Part shown: positions 12,238-23,887 of the stretch, one piece after another
How the letters are laid out: the number at the start of each line of letters is the position of its first letter
Numbering within the stretch: the first letter of the stretch is position 1
Assembly (NCBI RefSeq): GCF_021462225.1
Contig: NC_061818.1
Coordinates: 17,009,462 to 17,073,461, forward strand
Length of the DNA stretch: 64,000 nucleotides
Direction: 5' to 3'
From: Girardinichthys multiradiatus
Lineage: Eukaryota; Chordata; Actinopteri; Cyprinodontiformes; Goodeidae
Translations under genes and position numbers: made by a program
The notes under the pieces: model-generated
Seen by the model: only the letters and a program-made list of their open reading frames with translations
Database searches by the model: none
Told to the model about the DNA's origin: nothing

Positions 12238-12432
12238 AAAGGAATGATTTAGTTTAAAATGGGTTATTGCAACTAGAATATATACAGTGAGTAAAGGCCC
12301 CAGACCCAGAGAATACCTCAGACATACATCAGACAGTGCCAGCAGTTATAGTGTTTGATAGGGGTCATATTTCAGGGATGCATATTGCCAGGTGGTTGCC
12401 TCATGCAACTGCTCGCCATGTTGCAAGGCATA

Positions 12433-12778
12433 CAGTCCCTTGCAAAAGTATTCACGTCCCTTGAGCTGAATAACATTTGTCACATTACAACTACAGACTT
12501 CACTGTATTTTATAGGGATTTTTTAACACAAAGTATTGCAAAATTGTAAAAAGTGAAAGAAATTTGATGCAGCATACAGAGTTTTACATGTACTGTAGTC
12601 AAAGAAGTTCAGTTCTACTTCTATCTGACCAGCGCCAAAGAAAATGCAAATGTATCCCGCCTTTTAAAAACTACTATAATTTTACATCCTCACAATTGCG
12701 CACTATTATATCCGAAAGGTTTGAGGTCATAACGTGACAAAAATTTGAAAAAGTTAATGTGACTTTGGCAAGGCACTA
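12433..12778. mobile_element. Non-autonomous Tc1/mariner-type element (MITE-like)
   Basis: 346 bp flanked by TA on both sides. The ends are imperfect inverted repeats: CAGTCCCTTGCAAAAGT on the left and ACTTTGGCAAGGCACTA on the right. The inner sequence keeps CATTTGTCACATTACAAC against GTCACGTTATGACC. No transposase code remains. Confidence 0.7.
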
Positions 12779-13147
12779 TATGATTTACAGCTTGCTGCAT
12801 GAGGGCATGTTGTGTGGGGATGCCAACACACACACACACTAGTTACAGCATTGGCCCCCTGTTGCACAATCATAAAAACTCTGTTTAATGCATTGGCTCC
12901 TCTCGTTATGTGATCTCTTCTGCCCTGGAGTAGCATTTCTATATGTAGCAGTTCTTTGTAGATCACGTCATTTCCAAACCCGCAGCTGGCCTCAGCATTT
13001 ACAGATCACATTCTCTGGGTGCTCAAACTTTTTTACATCGTTCAGGGTACAAGAGATGCTTTTGTTTTTTTCTGTTACAATTTGTTACGTTGCCAATTTG
13101 TTTCAATACTTATAGAACATCTGATTTATGGATGCACATACATTAGA

Positions 13148-13385
13148 TACTAATGGTAAATGGGCTGAACTTGTGTAGCGCTTTATAAAGTCCCCTGAGA
13201 CCCCAAGGCACTTTACACTACAATCAGTCATTCACACATTCATATACTGACAGGGATAAGCCAGTGGGGCACACTGACAGAGGTGAGGTTGCCATACACA
13301 GCCCTCCAGCCACCAAGCCCTCTGACCACCAGAGGCAGGCAATTCAGGTCAAATGTCGACGAACTCCTACCACCGGGGCCCGATA
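13148..13385 (+). repeat. Dispersed fish repeat (GTAAATGG type)
   Basis: Starts GTAAATGGGCTGAACTTGTG, then GCGCTTTATAAAG, CAAGGCACTTTACACTAC, CAGTCATTCACACATTC and CACTGACAGAGGTGAGG. This repeat type is common in fish introns; I cannot assign its class from the sequence alone. Confidence 0.5.
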
Positions 13386-13779
13386 CCATTCACGATGTTC
13401 CCACAAATTGTGAAATACAGTGAATAGGTGACCTTTGTTGCTCCTGAGTCATTAGTCATGGGACTAAATTCAGACTAAAAAGTTTTTTCTTTGAATTTAC
13501 GTGCATATGCAGACTTTGTTAAAACACCATATCTTGCTAACTGATAAGATAACCCTTAAACAGTAAAAAGCTTTGTGAACAACTTCAATCTGGTTCATGT
13601 AATCTTACAGCATAGAAACAGTTCTGTTCAAGATCACTGATGGCAGCTGATGGAGGTTTTTCTTTCCATTTTCACTGCAACTTTTAGCATCATAGCAGAT
13701 AACATTCTTCTCATCTGTTCAGTTTTCCTTTCTTATATACCAACAAATCAGTCTAATTCTTTACTCTAACAAGTTTCTG

Positions 13780-14115
13780 CCTGGGTTTGCCCTGCATTTT
13801 GCATTAAATCCAACCAGATTCCTTGTCCCATCTGAAGCAAACCATCCTCACAGCATGATGCTGCCAGCACCATGTTTCACTATGGGGAAGATGTCACTGG
13901 AGCAATGTGAAGTTTTAGTTTTCTGTCACACATTTTGCACATAGGCCAAAGAATTCAGTTATGACCTCATCGGACCAGGACACCTTTGGAAAATCTTTTG
14001 ACTCCCTGTATCACTTGTCTTTCACTTCACAATTATGCACCGCCTTCTATTGAAATATACGGAAATTTGTGGTTGTAATTTGACAAAAATGTCAAAATGT
14101 TTAAAGAGTATTATG
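13780..14115 (-). mobile_element. Tc1-like transposase relic
   Basis: CACAGCATGATGCTGCCAGC (13847-13866) followed by ACCATGTTTCACTATGGGGA is the reverse complement of the Tc1 segment that encodes HGGG-x-x-M. GTGGTTGTAATTTGACAAAA at about 14070 matches an outer Tc1 region. Confidence 0.5.
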
Positions 14116-16110
14116 CCTAGAATGCAATGTCCTTCAAAATTAAGAAGCAATAGAAAGAGCAACCTCATTATAATGTATCTAACTGCACACTGCCATGTAT
14201 TGTATGAAAGGACAGTAGTAACATAATACTGTCTACTGTCAGCTTAGGAACTGGAGTGAGTCATCCTCACTATATTTTACATTATCCTGTGATTAATCAC
14301 TTTGAAGCGGGACACACACAGAGACGGATTTGGCTGCCACTGTCCTGACATAGAACCTCACACAGACAGACATTCCCCCAAGGTGGGGCAGCTGATACCT
14401 TACTGACAGGAGGACTTGGGAGATTGATGAGGTGTCAACAGGTGAGAATCTAACAGAGGGGTCAAACACAGAGAACATAAATGATGGTGTTTCTGTCACT
14501 TCCCTGCCCCGCCCGACCCACCCTGGTTCATCCTCTCAGACCTTCAGCTCAGCGCTGGCTCTCTGTATCCGATGCTTTTCTTTTAGACTGGTTCTCATTG
14601 CCCCGCTGTGTTTTTAGACAAGTTGTGGGGAAAACGTTCTGCTAAAAGAATCTGTACTAAAAAAAAACAAAATTATAAGATTTTCTATTAGAGTTCAGTT
14701 AAACTGATACTTGAATTAATACCTGATTCAAAGCTGGACATGATTACTGATTCACTGACAAGCAGCTAACAAACTGAGAGTATCTATAATGAGTTTGGCA
14801 ATAGAAGTCAGAGGTTATTTTTACGCTACAATAAACCCAAAGATATTTTTACCTTGTAATTAGATGACTCAAAATGTCAAAAACTATGATTTTTATGGAT
14901 TTCTTCCATAAAAATTAAAAATGAATGAATTAAATAATGACTATTCATTTAAGCTGAGGTTGCCATGTCCACTCTCTACTCATTTGGTTGTTGTGTTCAG
15001 GCAGAACTTAAAGCAGCCAAAACCAAAGGTCAGATTAAGCTTTACTGACAGCTCTGCTCTGGCTTTCCACCGTTGGCTGCTGTGCCAACTGTGATACGTG
15101 ATTAAATAGCCTGGCATAACACTGCTTTCAGCAGCACATCAGTTAGTCTCAAATACCCCATGTGCTGCTACTGATCTGTTATCAGTTTTTGAGAGTACAA
15201 AGGAATGGAGGTCTGTAAAATAATCAGCTGCAGCTTCCACAAAGTTGAAATTTGTTTGTTGTAACTCATTGGTTATGCTGATGACAAACAAGTATGTTTT
15301 ACAGATTTAAGAGCCAAACTTATTTGCTTCAAAATTCAGGCAAAACTGAAATCATTGTCTTCGAAGCAGAACTCCTTGGTAACAAACTATCTAGAAAATT
15401 ATGGTGTAACTTTGGTCTTTAGGACCAATTTAAGGACCTTTACAGTTGTTTTTGTCTTGGGCCAAAACCTCCATAGAAAGTACTTTTCTGTCCTCTAAAC
15501 TCCTAGCTGCTTGGGACAGATGGCCACCCATTCTGAGCCTGGTTCTGCTGAAAGTGTCCCTCTGTCAGTAAGTGGTTGTTCTTCTTTATTGTCGCCTCAT
15601 GCTTGTTCTTAATGATGTATCCAAGCGAATATTTGAGATGTTCTGCTGGATTCCTTAAATATTCCTACCACTAACTGCCATCGAAGGGTCAAGTGGATGC
15701 AATTGTATTGTACCTGGAATAAACTGAAAGTGCATTGGATTAACAATAAAAACTGACAGCATTGTGATTGAACTGGTTTGAATGAATGAAACTGGATATA
15801 AATTAGACCTGTTTGTTTTTAATGTACACTACCTTGTGGTGGCTAAAAAAATGTGTTCATCAGTTTTTAGAAAACTTTGAACCCAACATATGGAAACACA
15901 ATAGCTTCTAATTTCTTAAACAAAACCAAAGCCACAGGGGGGGAAAGCAACTATGTATGTGAAATGGCTTGTTTGCAATGGTTCCCCGCAGAAAACCTCT
16001 TTTCTCAAAAAATAATACGGGAGCTCGAAACAAGTTTTCAAAGTTTCATGTGAATCACCCACAAGGAACAAGATATTCTTCCTTTTTACACGACACTAAA
16101 GTAGCCTTGT
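14116..16110. other. tnnt1 intron 1, no recognised element
   Basis: AT-rich, with stops in all frames at short spacing. I see no gene, RNA gene or clear repeat. Confidence 0.4.
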
Positions 16111-17010
16111 TTAGTTATAGTGCACAGCGTCACATTTGAGGAAAACCAAACTGCATTTCAACACAAACACCTCATACAAACTATCAAGCATGGTGGTGGG
16201 AGAGCGATGATTTGGGATTGTTTTGCATCCACTGGTCCTGGGCACCTCACAGTCATTGATTCAACCATGAACTGTATGCCTAAGAATTCCAGTGTTAAAT
16301 GTGGACCATAAAATAATATTATATTTAATAGGACAATGAATTAACACACAGCTGTAAATCTACAACAAAATGATCAAAATAAAAGAATTAAGGTGTTCCA
16401 ATGACCCAGTCAAAGTTCAGACCTCAAATTGATTGAAATTATATTGTGGGACCTGAAGAAACATTCATAGAAATGAATGCCATTAAAAGAAAACTGATCA
16501 GGGAGATCAGTGATAAAGTTGTGGAGAGGTTTAAAGAGGGATTAGGGTATAAAACAATATCCAAAGCTTTGATCATCTCAGTTCAATCCATCATCTAAAA
16601 ATGGAATAAATAAGGCAGAACATGGCTGTCCAACCTAATTGGATGGGCATACCGAGCATTAATCAGAGAAGCAGCCAAAAGGCCCAGAGACTCTGAAGGG
16701 AGGTGGGAGGTCTTGTTGACAGGACAACTGTTAATTGTACAATTACCAATTCTTGCCTTTATGGAAAAGCTGAAAGAAGAAAGCCATGAAAAGTATAGTT
16801 TACAAATTGCCTTCAGCCATGTTGGGAACACAACAAACATTTGGAAGAATGTAGTATGGCCACATGAGACCGACCATTTTTAGCCTTCATGCAGCCTACT
16901 GTGTGGTAGGAAAATGAACACTGCAAATCACACAGAAAACATAATCCCCAGTCTTAAATGTGATGGCAGCATGATACTGGCAAAGCCTTTCTTTATAAGG
17001 GACAGAGAAC
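16110..17010 (+). mobile_element. Old Tc1-like transposon relic(s)
   Basis: At 16120-16311 the plus strand reads HGGGRAMIWDCFASTGPGHL, matching the Tc1 GGGSVMVWGCF region. GGGAGATCAGTGATAAAGTT (16501-16520) and the stretch up to 17000 resemble non-coding and transposase parts of another Tc1 copy in a different order. All frames are broken. Confidence 0.55.
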
Positions 17011-17883
17011 AAATACTTTAGCTAGACTCTCTTGAATCTATGAATAAAGGCGTCAAGAGTGGGAGGAGGGAGATTGTGAAAAAAAGGCTGGAAAGATGAA
17101 TGAGAGGTGCACATTTCAACACCTCTGTTGAAACAATTGGAAGCTGCCTATTTGGAGCCAAACTGGGTAAGGGATAAGGGATGAAAAAAACAGGGGATTT
17201 GGGGATAGCGTCATGTTCCAGTGGGAGACAGGCTGCCTTAGTGGTCAAGGACAAAGGTTTGTGTGGGTATAAATGTCCAACAGCAGGCACCACTATAGCC
17301 CTAGCTGGCTGTTAAAAGAGAAACCACCATCAGGCTCTAGAAAAGGGAAAAAAAAACTGTGGGGAAATTTGATAATAAGCATTATATTTTAAAGTAATAA
17401 AAACAAAAGTTTTTAGTTAGTTTAAAGCTGTGGACTGCAGCCAGTTCCCTAGTGGGGATGTCAGCTAATGTTCAGCTGTCACTGAGAGGAGGAGCTGTGT
17501 GCCAGCTGGAGGAAAGAAACACAACACTGTTGGAGGGGATGCCCATCGAAGTTTAAATGTTTTTAAATTTAGAATGTGATTAATTAATACGTGGCCAGTC
17601 TGAGAGTGAATGAGTGTGAACAAGGAGAAAATTTGCTGCTCGTTCTTTTTTTCCACCACTGATGCAGATCATCACCTGTAGAATTTATTTGCTCACTTTT
17701 TTAATTATCTGATTCTTCTGGATTTAGTTATGCGTCATAAAGATTGTCCTTGGGGGATGAAAGAATAAAATTATGAATTTCCAAACTTTTCATGAGGAAT
17801 AGAAATATAAATTGCCCAACCTGTACTAAAGCACTGATTATTTGTGACCTTTTGCACTGACAGAAATTTGTACCAAGTCAATA

Positions 17884-19480
17884 CAGGTCCTTCTCAAAAA
17901 ATTTGCATATTGTGATAAAGTTCATTATTTTCCATAATGTCATGATGAAAATTTAACATTCATATATTTTAGATTCATTGCACACTAACTGAAATATTTC
18001 AGGTCTTTTATTGTCTTAATACGGATGATTTTGGCATACAGCTCATGAAAACCCAAAATTCCTATCTCACAAAATTAGCATATTTTATCCGACCAATAAA
18101 AGAAAAGTGTTTTTAATACAAAAAACGTCAACCTTCAAATAATCATGTACAGTTATGCACTCAATACTTGGTCGGGAATCCTTTTGCAGAAATGACTGCT
18201 TCAATGCGGCATGGAGGCAATCAGCCTGTGGCACTGCTGAGGTCTTAAGGAGGCCCAGGATGCTTCGATAGCGGCCTTTAGCTCATCCAGAGTGTTGGGT
18301 CTTGAGTCTCTCAACGTTCTCTTCACAATATTCCACAGATTCTCTATGGGGTTCAGGTCAGGAGAGTTGGCAGGCCAATTGAGCACAGTGATACCATGGT
18401 CAGTCAACCATTTACCAGTGGTTTTGGCACTGTGAGCAGGTGCCAGGTCGTGCTGAAAAATGAAATCTTCATCTCCATAAAGCTTTTCAGCAGATGGAAG
18501 CATGAAGTGCTCCAAAATCTCCTGATAGCTAGCTGCATTGACCCTGCCCTTGATAAAACACAGTGGACCAACACCAGCAGCTGACACGGCACCCCAGACC
18601 ATCACTGACTGTGGGTACTTGACACTGGACTTCTGGCATTTCCTTCTCCCCAGTCTTCCTCCAGACTCTGGCACCTTGATTTCCGAATGACATGCAAAAT
18701 TTGCTTTCATCCGAAAAAAGTACTTTGGACCACTGAGCAACAGTCCAGTGCTGCTTCTCTGTAGCCCAGGTCAGGCGCTTCTCCCGCTGTTTCTGGTTCA
18801 ATAGTGGCTTGACCTGGGGAATGCGGCACCTGTAGCCCATTTCCTGCACACGCCTGTGCACGGTGGCTCTGGATGTTTCTACTCCAGACTCAGTCCACTG
18901 CTTCCGCAGGTCCCCCAAGGTCTGGAATCGGCCCTTCTCCACAATCTTCCTCAGGGTCCGGTCACCTCTTCTCGTTGTGCAGCGTTTTCTGCCACACTTT
19001 TTCCTTCCCACAGACTTCTCACTGAGGTGCCTTGATACAGCACTCTGGGAACAGCCTATTCGTTCAGAAATGTCTTTCTGTGTCTTACCCTCTTGCTTGA
19101 GGGTGTCAATAGTGGCCTTCTGGACAGCAGTCAGGTCGGCAGTCTTACCCATGATTGGGGTTTTGAGTGATGAACCAGGCTGGGAGTTTTAAAGGCCTCA
19201 GGAATCTTTTGCAGGTGTTTAGAGTTAACTTGTTGATTCAGATGATTAGGTTCATAGCTCGTTTAGAGACCCTTTTAATTATATGCTAATTTTGTGAGAT
19301 AGGACTTTTGGGTTTTCATGAGCTGTATGCCAAAATCATCCGTATTAAGACAATAAAAGACTTGAAATATTTCAGTTAGTGTGCAATGAATCTAAAATAT
19401 ATTAATGTTAAATTTTCATCATGACATTATGGAAAATAATGAACTTTATCACAATATGCTAATATTTTGAGAAGGACCTG
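17884..19480 (-). mobile_element. Tc1-like transposon, CAGGTCC family, copy 1
   Basis: 1,597 bp, starting CAGGTCCTTCTCAAAA and ending TTTTGAGAAGGACCTG, with TA on each side. The terminal inverted repeats are about 200 bp. Inside each arm TCTCAAAA-x-TTAGCATAT-like motifs occur twice (outer and inner), the IR/DR layout of fish Tc1 elements. It lies in tnnt1 intron 1 in the same orientation as the gene. The transposase gene is broken. Confidence 0.93.
18180..19152 (-). pseudogene. Tc1 transposase, frameshifted (copy 1)
   Basis: Start ATG at 19152-19150 (MGKTADLTAVQKATID). The frame is intact through the helix-turn-helix region, the GRKKCGRKR hook and the first catalytic Asp (LFSDESKF). At about 18640 one of two neighbouring TGGCATTT units is missing compared with copies 4 and 5, an 8-bp loss that shifts the frame. 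The rest (QHDLAPAHSA and [11 protein letters not shown]) continues in another frame. A 5-bp loss near 18210 (GCGGCATGG instead of GCGGCGTGGCATGG) ends the protein early at SMPH. Confidence 0.9.
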
Positions 19481-19989
19481 TAATAAGGTTTCTTGGGGAT
19501 GTTTGTCTTTATTATGGTTGTGGTCTGTGTTCTTATTATTCTCTTTTCAAACACTTTACCAGACATTTTAAGCTTATCTTAATGGTTTTAACTTTCATGT
19601 TTCTTTTAACCTGTGCCAATTTTCTTCAGAGGATTCTGCTCCTGGATTCTAAATTCTTGTACGTTCCACAAACCGATCTGATTACTAAAGGCACTGCACA
19701 GTAGTCAATTAATTATTCCTCCATACATAAAAAAATATCAGTTTACATATCTCACTAAATCAAACAATATTTTAAATAAAGATTTTGAGCAACAGTTAAA
19801 TCTTATAGACTCCTACAGCTGTAACTAAGGAAAGACAGTTCTACACAGTGTGCATCGAAATAAAAGGATTATGCCTTGACTCTGACTACTTTGGATTAGT
19901 AAAATACACAAAAACATTTTATTTCCAACACATACTGTCCTTATTATGTATTATAACAATGTTAGATGCAGTCAGTAAGTCATTTTCTA

Positions 19990-20135
19990 CCACTTCTTTC
20001 ATAGTGGATTGTGGGGAAACTGGTGCCTATCTCCAGCAGTCTATGAGCGGAAAGCAGGGTACACCCTGGACAGGTCATCAGTCCATTGCAGGGCAACACA
20101 GACACACACAGGACAAACAACCATGCACACACTCA
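19990..20135 (-). mobile_element. SINE 3' half
   Basis: AAACTGGTGCCTATCTCCAG, GGGTACACCCTGGACAGGTC and GCAGGGCAACACAGACACAC match the 3' half of the SINE at 40341-40702. The tRNA-like head is absent. A CAGTCAGTAAGTCA tail begins near 19970. Confidence 0.55.
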
Positions 20136-21700
20136 GTCTACTAAATCAGAGGGTTCCATACCAATCTAAATGCTTTTTAACCTTCACAATGACATTCACA
20201 GTGAAAGAGAGAATCTATTGGGTGCCTTAGATTCTGGTCTGTCTGCATCAAGTACCTAGAGCTTTTCATAAATATCTGAAGCTGTCTCCAGGAGAGCTGT
20301 GCACAAAGATGCTGACAAGTTAGTGATACATTTCCTGATGTTCAAACCAAAGTGCTTTGAAGTTAACAAAGCCAAATAATTATTTGTTGTTCATTGTGTC
20401 TTTACCCAACTCAATAGAACTGCACTGAAATTCTGGGGGAAATGATCAATGACTCATATCAAAACAGAGTAAACATGCTAACATTAGCCTAGCGCTAAAG
20501 CAAAATGCTTTATATGAAAACATTGTCAGTGGGAGAAAGGTGTGTTTTTTGGAGACTGTAGCTGAGTTGTCGAGTTAGATAAGTCTTTAGAAACAAATGA
20601 TAATGCTTTCTAGATTTCAGGTGACAGGTTTGCCAGAACATTGTAGCTGTTTAGTTAACTGATGTCGGAGTAGCACATTTACTGTTTTTCCACCCAAGGA
20701 ACTTTTGTTCTTGAACTGTTTTGCTTCTCGTGCCTTCGAACTTTGGTTTTTTGCTGAGTACCGAGGGGCATTTCCAGCAGTTTTGGGAACATGAGTCATC
20801 AACAGAGGGCATTACATTCATGATGACTGTAGCGAGACAGTGGAGCTTGCTGAGCTGTGCAAAATGTTTCTTTTAACGCAAAAACAGCATCCATAAACTA
20901 TAGTTAATACATAAAACGAGATGGTGACACCATGCAAAAACTCTGGTATGTACGATGTTTTCATTTGCATATGTTCAGCTTCTGCAAGTGTTAATGGAAA
21001 TGGGTAGTTATTTAACGGGTTTAGTGTGTTTTCGCAAACATATAAATATTGTTTATATGGTACATTATTCATCTTCGCTCCCATACTTGTTGATTCTATT
21101 GTTTGCAAATTCGAGTTGAACCAAAGTCCGTACTCTGGAAACTCCGTTTCAGCTGGAAGAAACCTCTTTTGTCAACAAAAAATAGATAGAGACTGCAGCA
21201 TACTAATTAAACCTATTCTGTTAGTGCGTTGCACATACATGACATTGATTTATGTGAAACACAAATTCACTCTTGATAGGTATTGGGTGCAAAAACATAC
21301 TGATCAGGACATACAGAGTTTAATATTACCTCTGTTGGTGTGTTGTTTTGTTTGTATGTGTTGTTTTCCCATGACTAGGCAGTTTCTTTCTTTAAAAGCT
21401 AAAATACATTACCACCACTTCCTTTTTTGCAATGCCTATTGTTGCATTAGGTTTTATGTTTTTGTCTTGTGGCAAAAACGTTTTTTAGAAATTATTCATC
21501 AGCACACATTCTTAGGTTTAATGGAGTCAAACAAAATGACAGCTGAATAGCCTCAGATTTTCAAACAAAATATATAGTTTTATAGCGTAGAGAAACAGTG
21601 TACTAAGAACTAAAACTCACTGAATAAAAATACAACAGGGTGCAGCGATGGCAATGCTTTAGTAAAGTGAATAGAAACCATATCAGTCACCTTCAATTTA
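20136..21700. other. tnnt1 intron 1, no recognised element
   Basis: AT-rich single-copy-looking DNA. A 174-codon open stretch at 21026-21550 on the plus strand has no start context, no recognisable motif and AT-driven composition, so it is not called a gene. Confidence 0.35.
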
Positions 21701-21747
21701 GCTGTATTTCATCACAAAAGTGATGAGATATGATAAGATGGACATAC

Positions 21748-21808
21748 CTGTATGAAAGGGTGATAGCAGCACACACAGGAGACACACAGATGGACAGGGA
21801 CACACAGT
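21748..21808 (-). other. tnnt1: Putative tnnt1 non-coding exon 1
   Basis: A CAG|GTATGT donor ends at 21748. A TATAAAA box lies about 27-33 bases upstream of the start proposed here, near 21808. No ATG-initiated frame joins to the coding exons, as expected for a 5'UTR exon. The link to the coding exons across a 10 kb intron is inferred. Confidence 0.45.
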
Positions 21809-21834
21809 ACATCCAAAGCACAAAGACTGACAGA

Positions 21835-21841
21835 TTTTATA
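21835..21841 (-). promoter_or_regulatory. TATA box, putative tnnt1 promoter
   Basis: TATAAAA on the minus strand, preceded by CCACCCCTTGG. Upstream (21842-22100) are CATATG and CATTTG E-box-like motifs and a short CA repeat. A TATA promoter suits a muscle-restricted gene, but no function is shown. Confidence 0.45.
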
Positions 21842-23788
21842 CCAAGGGGTGGACCGGCATTATGAGTGTGTATATATATAACTGACTGAATAACAATGTG
21901 TGCATGCATGCAGTGGAATTACTGTGGGTCTGAGCATACAATACAAGAATAACTGTGAGTCTTGCACATATGTGAAGATGTATGTGTGTGTGTGTGTGGT
22001 CAGGGCTGGGGTCCGTGGGCGGATTAAGCCGAGGCAGAAAGATGAGCACCTCTGAGGATTAGGGAGAACACAGGGATGACATCACTAGACAAATGGAGGG
22101 TGCCACGGGGCAGGGGGCTGAAAGGAATGCAGGGAGGGGCGGGGTTGATGGATGAATGGAGGGAGTGAAAGCTGGCAGCAATTAACTGTAAACTAAAAAA
22201 CAAAGTTTCCGTGATGTGACAGTAGGTGTTTTTCTTTATTACAACTCTAAAGTTGGGTGTATTTAAAGGGATAGTTCTGAGTTTTTGAAGAAAGGTTTTG
22301 TTAAAAGCCTCTACGCAGTTAAAATCTTACCTGCTGTTAATAAAACTCTTGCTGTATTCAGTTAGTATAAATCAAAATTAATTAACACTAACAGCTAGAC
22401 CAGGGGGCCAAGACCAAAGTGGACTTTCACTATCATACAACTCCTGTTTCCAAAATGTCACAACGGTTTATGTGAATGCTATTTGATTTAGCTTCAAAAC
22501 ATTGCCACGGATGCATTGGGAGGTTATTTACACAGAAGCTGATGATCATTGGCACAGCAAATGGGGTAAAAGGTGATGTTCCAGCAATAATCCTCCTTTA
22601 TGAAACATGGGCAGAGGACAGAAAATGTGAAGTGCTTCAGGTCAGAGTGACACTTCAATGCACCACTACTACTGCTGCTACCAAAACAGACCCTCAGTAT
22701 GGTACTACCAGCACCATGCTTGACAAATGGTAGGATTTTGTTAGATTTAAAGCTTCTCAAAGCATATTTCATGTCAGTGAGGCCAAATAACTGACTTGCA
22801 CAAATGCTTGGTCAGAATGAGGGATGAGCAAAGTCAATGACATGATGCAACTGGATGGGTTTCCTTAGAAAACAGTTTAGCTGTTGGAAACATAAATTAA
22901 ATCGCACTGTATTATACCTAGGATCAAATTGGAGGAAATATAACTGAATTTGGATTTATTTGATTATACATTTCTGTACATAAAGTAGATCAGTCTCCCT
23001 TACATGCACATTTTGTACATTTCCAAAATAAGCCTACTCAGTTGCACACTTCATTTTGTGTGTAGCTACATGCTTCCATTGCCTTATCCCCCACTGTGGG
23101 ATAAGGATAGTTCTATTCTTTTTCTATTATTGTAAAGTGCCGTCAGATCACATTTGTTGAGACCTAGCACTCGATAAATAAACTGAATTGAACAGCTCAG
23201 TCTTTGTCTTGCCTCAAAATAAAACTATTCTGCAGAAGGCATTTGATTATCCATGTCAATGTTAAATTCACCCCACTGTTAACGGTCACACTGGTGTTCT
23301 AGCACCTTCCAGTTAAATATAGGCTTGAACCTTGGTGGTTCCTGGTTGTTATTGAATGTCCTTATTAGTGTCAGTTTATTCCAGAGTGACAGTCTGGATA
23401 AAGATGCACAACATTTTAACACGGGTAGGTGTTGCAACAGGATAATGCTCATCAACACATATCAACACTAGTTTGGAATGGATAACAATAACCACATAAC
23501 ATTAATTAACCCACCTGGAATATTTGTGGTTGAAAAGCTCGAAGGTTGTCCAGCAGAGTTCAGCAAACTCCACATGTTGACGTTTGTAGTAGTAGGACAT
23601 GCTGGTAGATAAAATCTAATGGTTGCTAAGATAAATTTATTTAAGGCTTTTTACACATCTTTATGAAGGGTGCCAATAGATGTGAAAAGTGCTTCAGATA
23701 TCATTTCACTTGGCTTGGCTTTTTGATGACCTAGTGTTGATTTTATATTAATATGATATCAGAAACAGATATAACTTTAACAAAAAAC
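21842..23788. other. Intergenic interval between pih1d1 3' end and tnnt1 promoter
   Basis: About 2 kb. It holds the upstream region of tnnt1, a short (TG)n tract at about 21980-21998, and a GC-richer stretch at 22010-22150 (GGGCTGGGGTCCGTGGGCGG). 22440-22760 looks like decayed transposon sequence. No exon is recognised. Confidence 0.4.
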
Positions 23789-23794
23789 TTTAAT
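23789..23794 (-). terminator. Putative pih1d1 polyadenylation signal (ATTAAA)
   Basis: ATTAAA on the minus strand 43 bases after the stop codon, followed by a T/GT-rich stretch. It implies a very short 3'UTR; no AATAAA is closer. Confidence 0.45.
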
Positions 23795-23836
23795 ATTCAC
23801 AGCATTTTGTAAGAAAAATACATAGGTAGACATTCT

Positions 23837-23887
23837 TCAGTAGCTTGATGAAGCAGATGAGACCACAGGCATTGTGACAGTGAGAAC
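23837..23887 (-). CDS. pih1d1: pih1d1 last coding exon
   Basis: 51 nt after CTTACAG: VLTVTMPVVSSASSSY then TGA at 23839-23837. VLTVTMPV is the last strand of the CS-like domain. Confidence 0.9.
   Translation of the reverse strand, partial: VLTVTMPVVSSASSSY

Noticed and set aside
12820..12840. Possible CRISPR-like or tandem array
   Set aside because: It is only a short (CA)n run; no spaced direct repeats occur anywhere in the window.
18100..18200. tnnt1 exon within the Tc1 copy 1 region
   Set aside because: The sequence belongs to the transposon's subterminal region and is the same in the other copies.
21026..21550. 174-codon plus-strand ORF (many Phe, Tyr, Cys)
   Set aside because: AT-rich intron DNA with no known motif and no splice or start evidence, and it lies opposite the predicted tnnt1 transcript.
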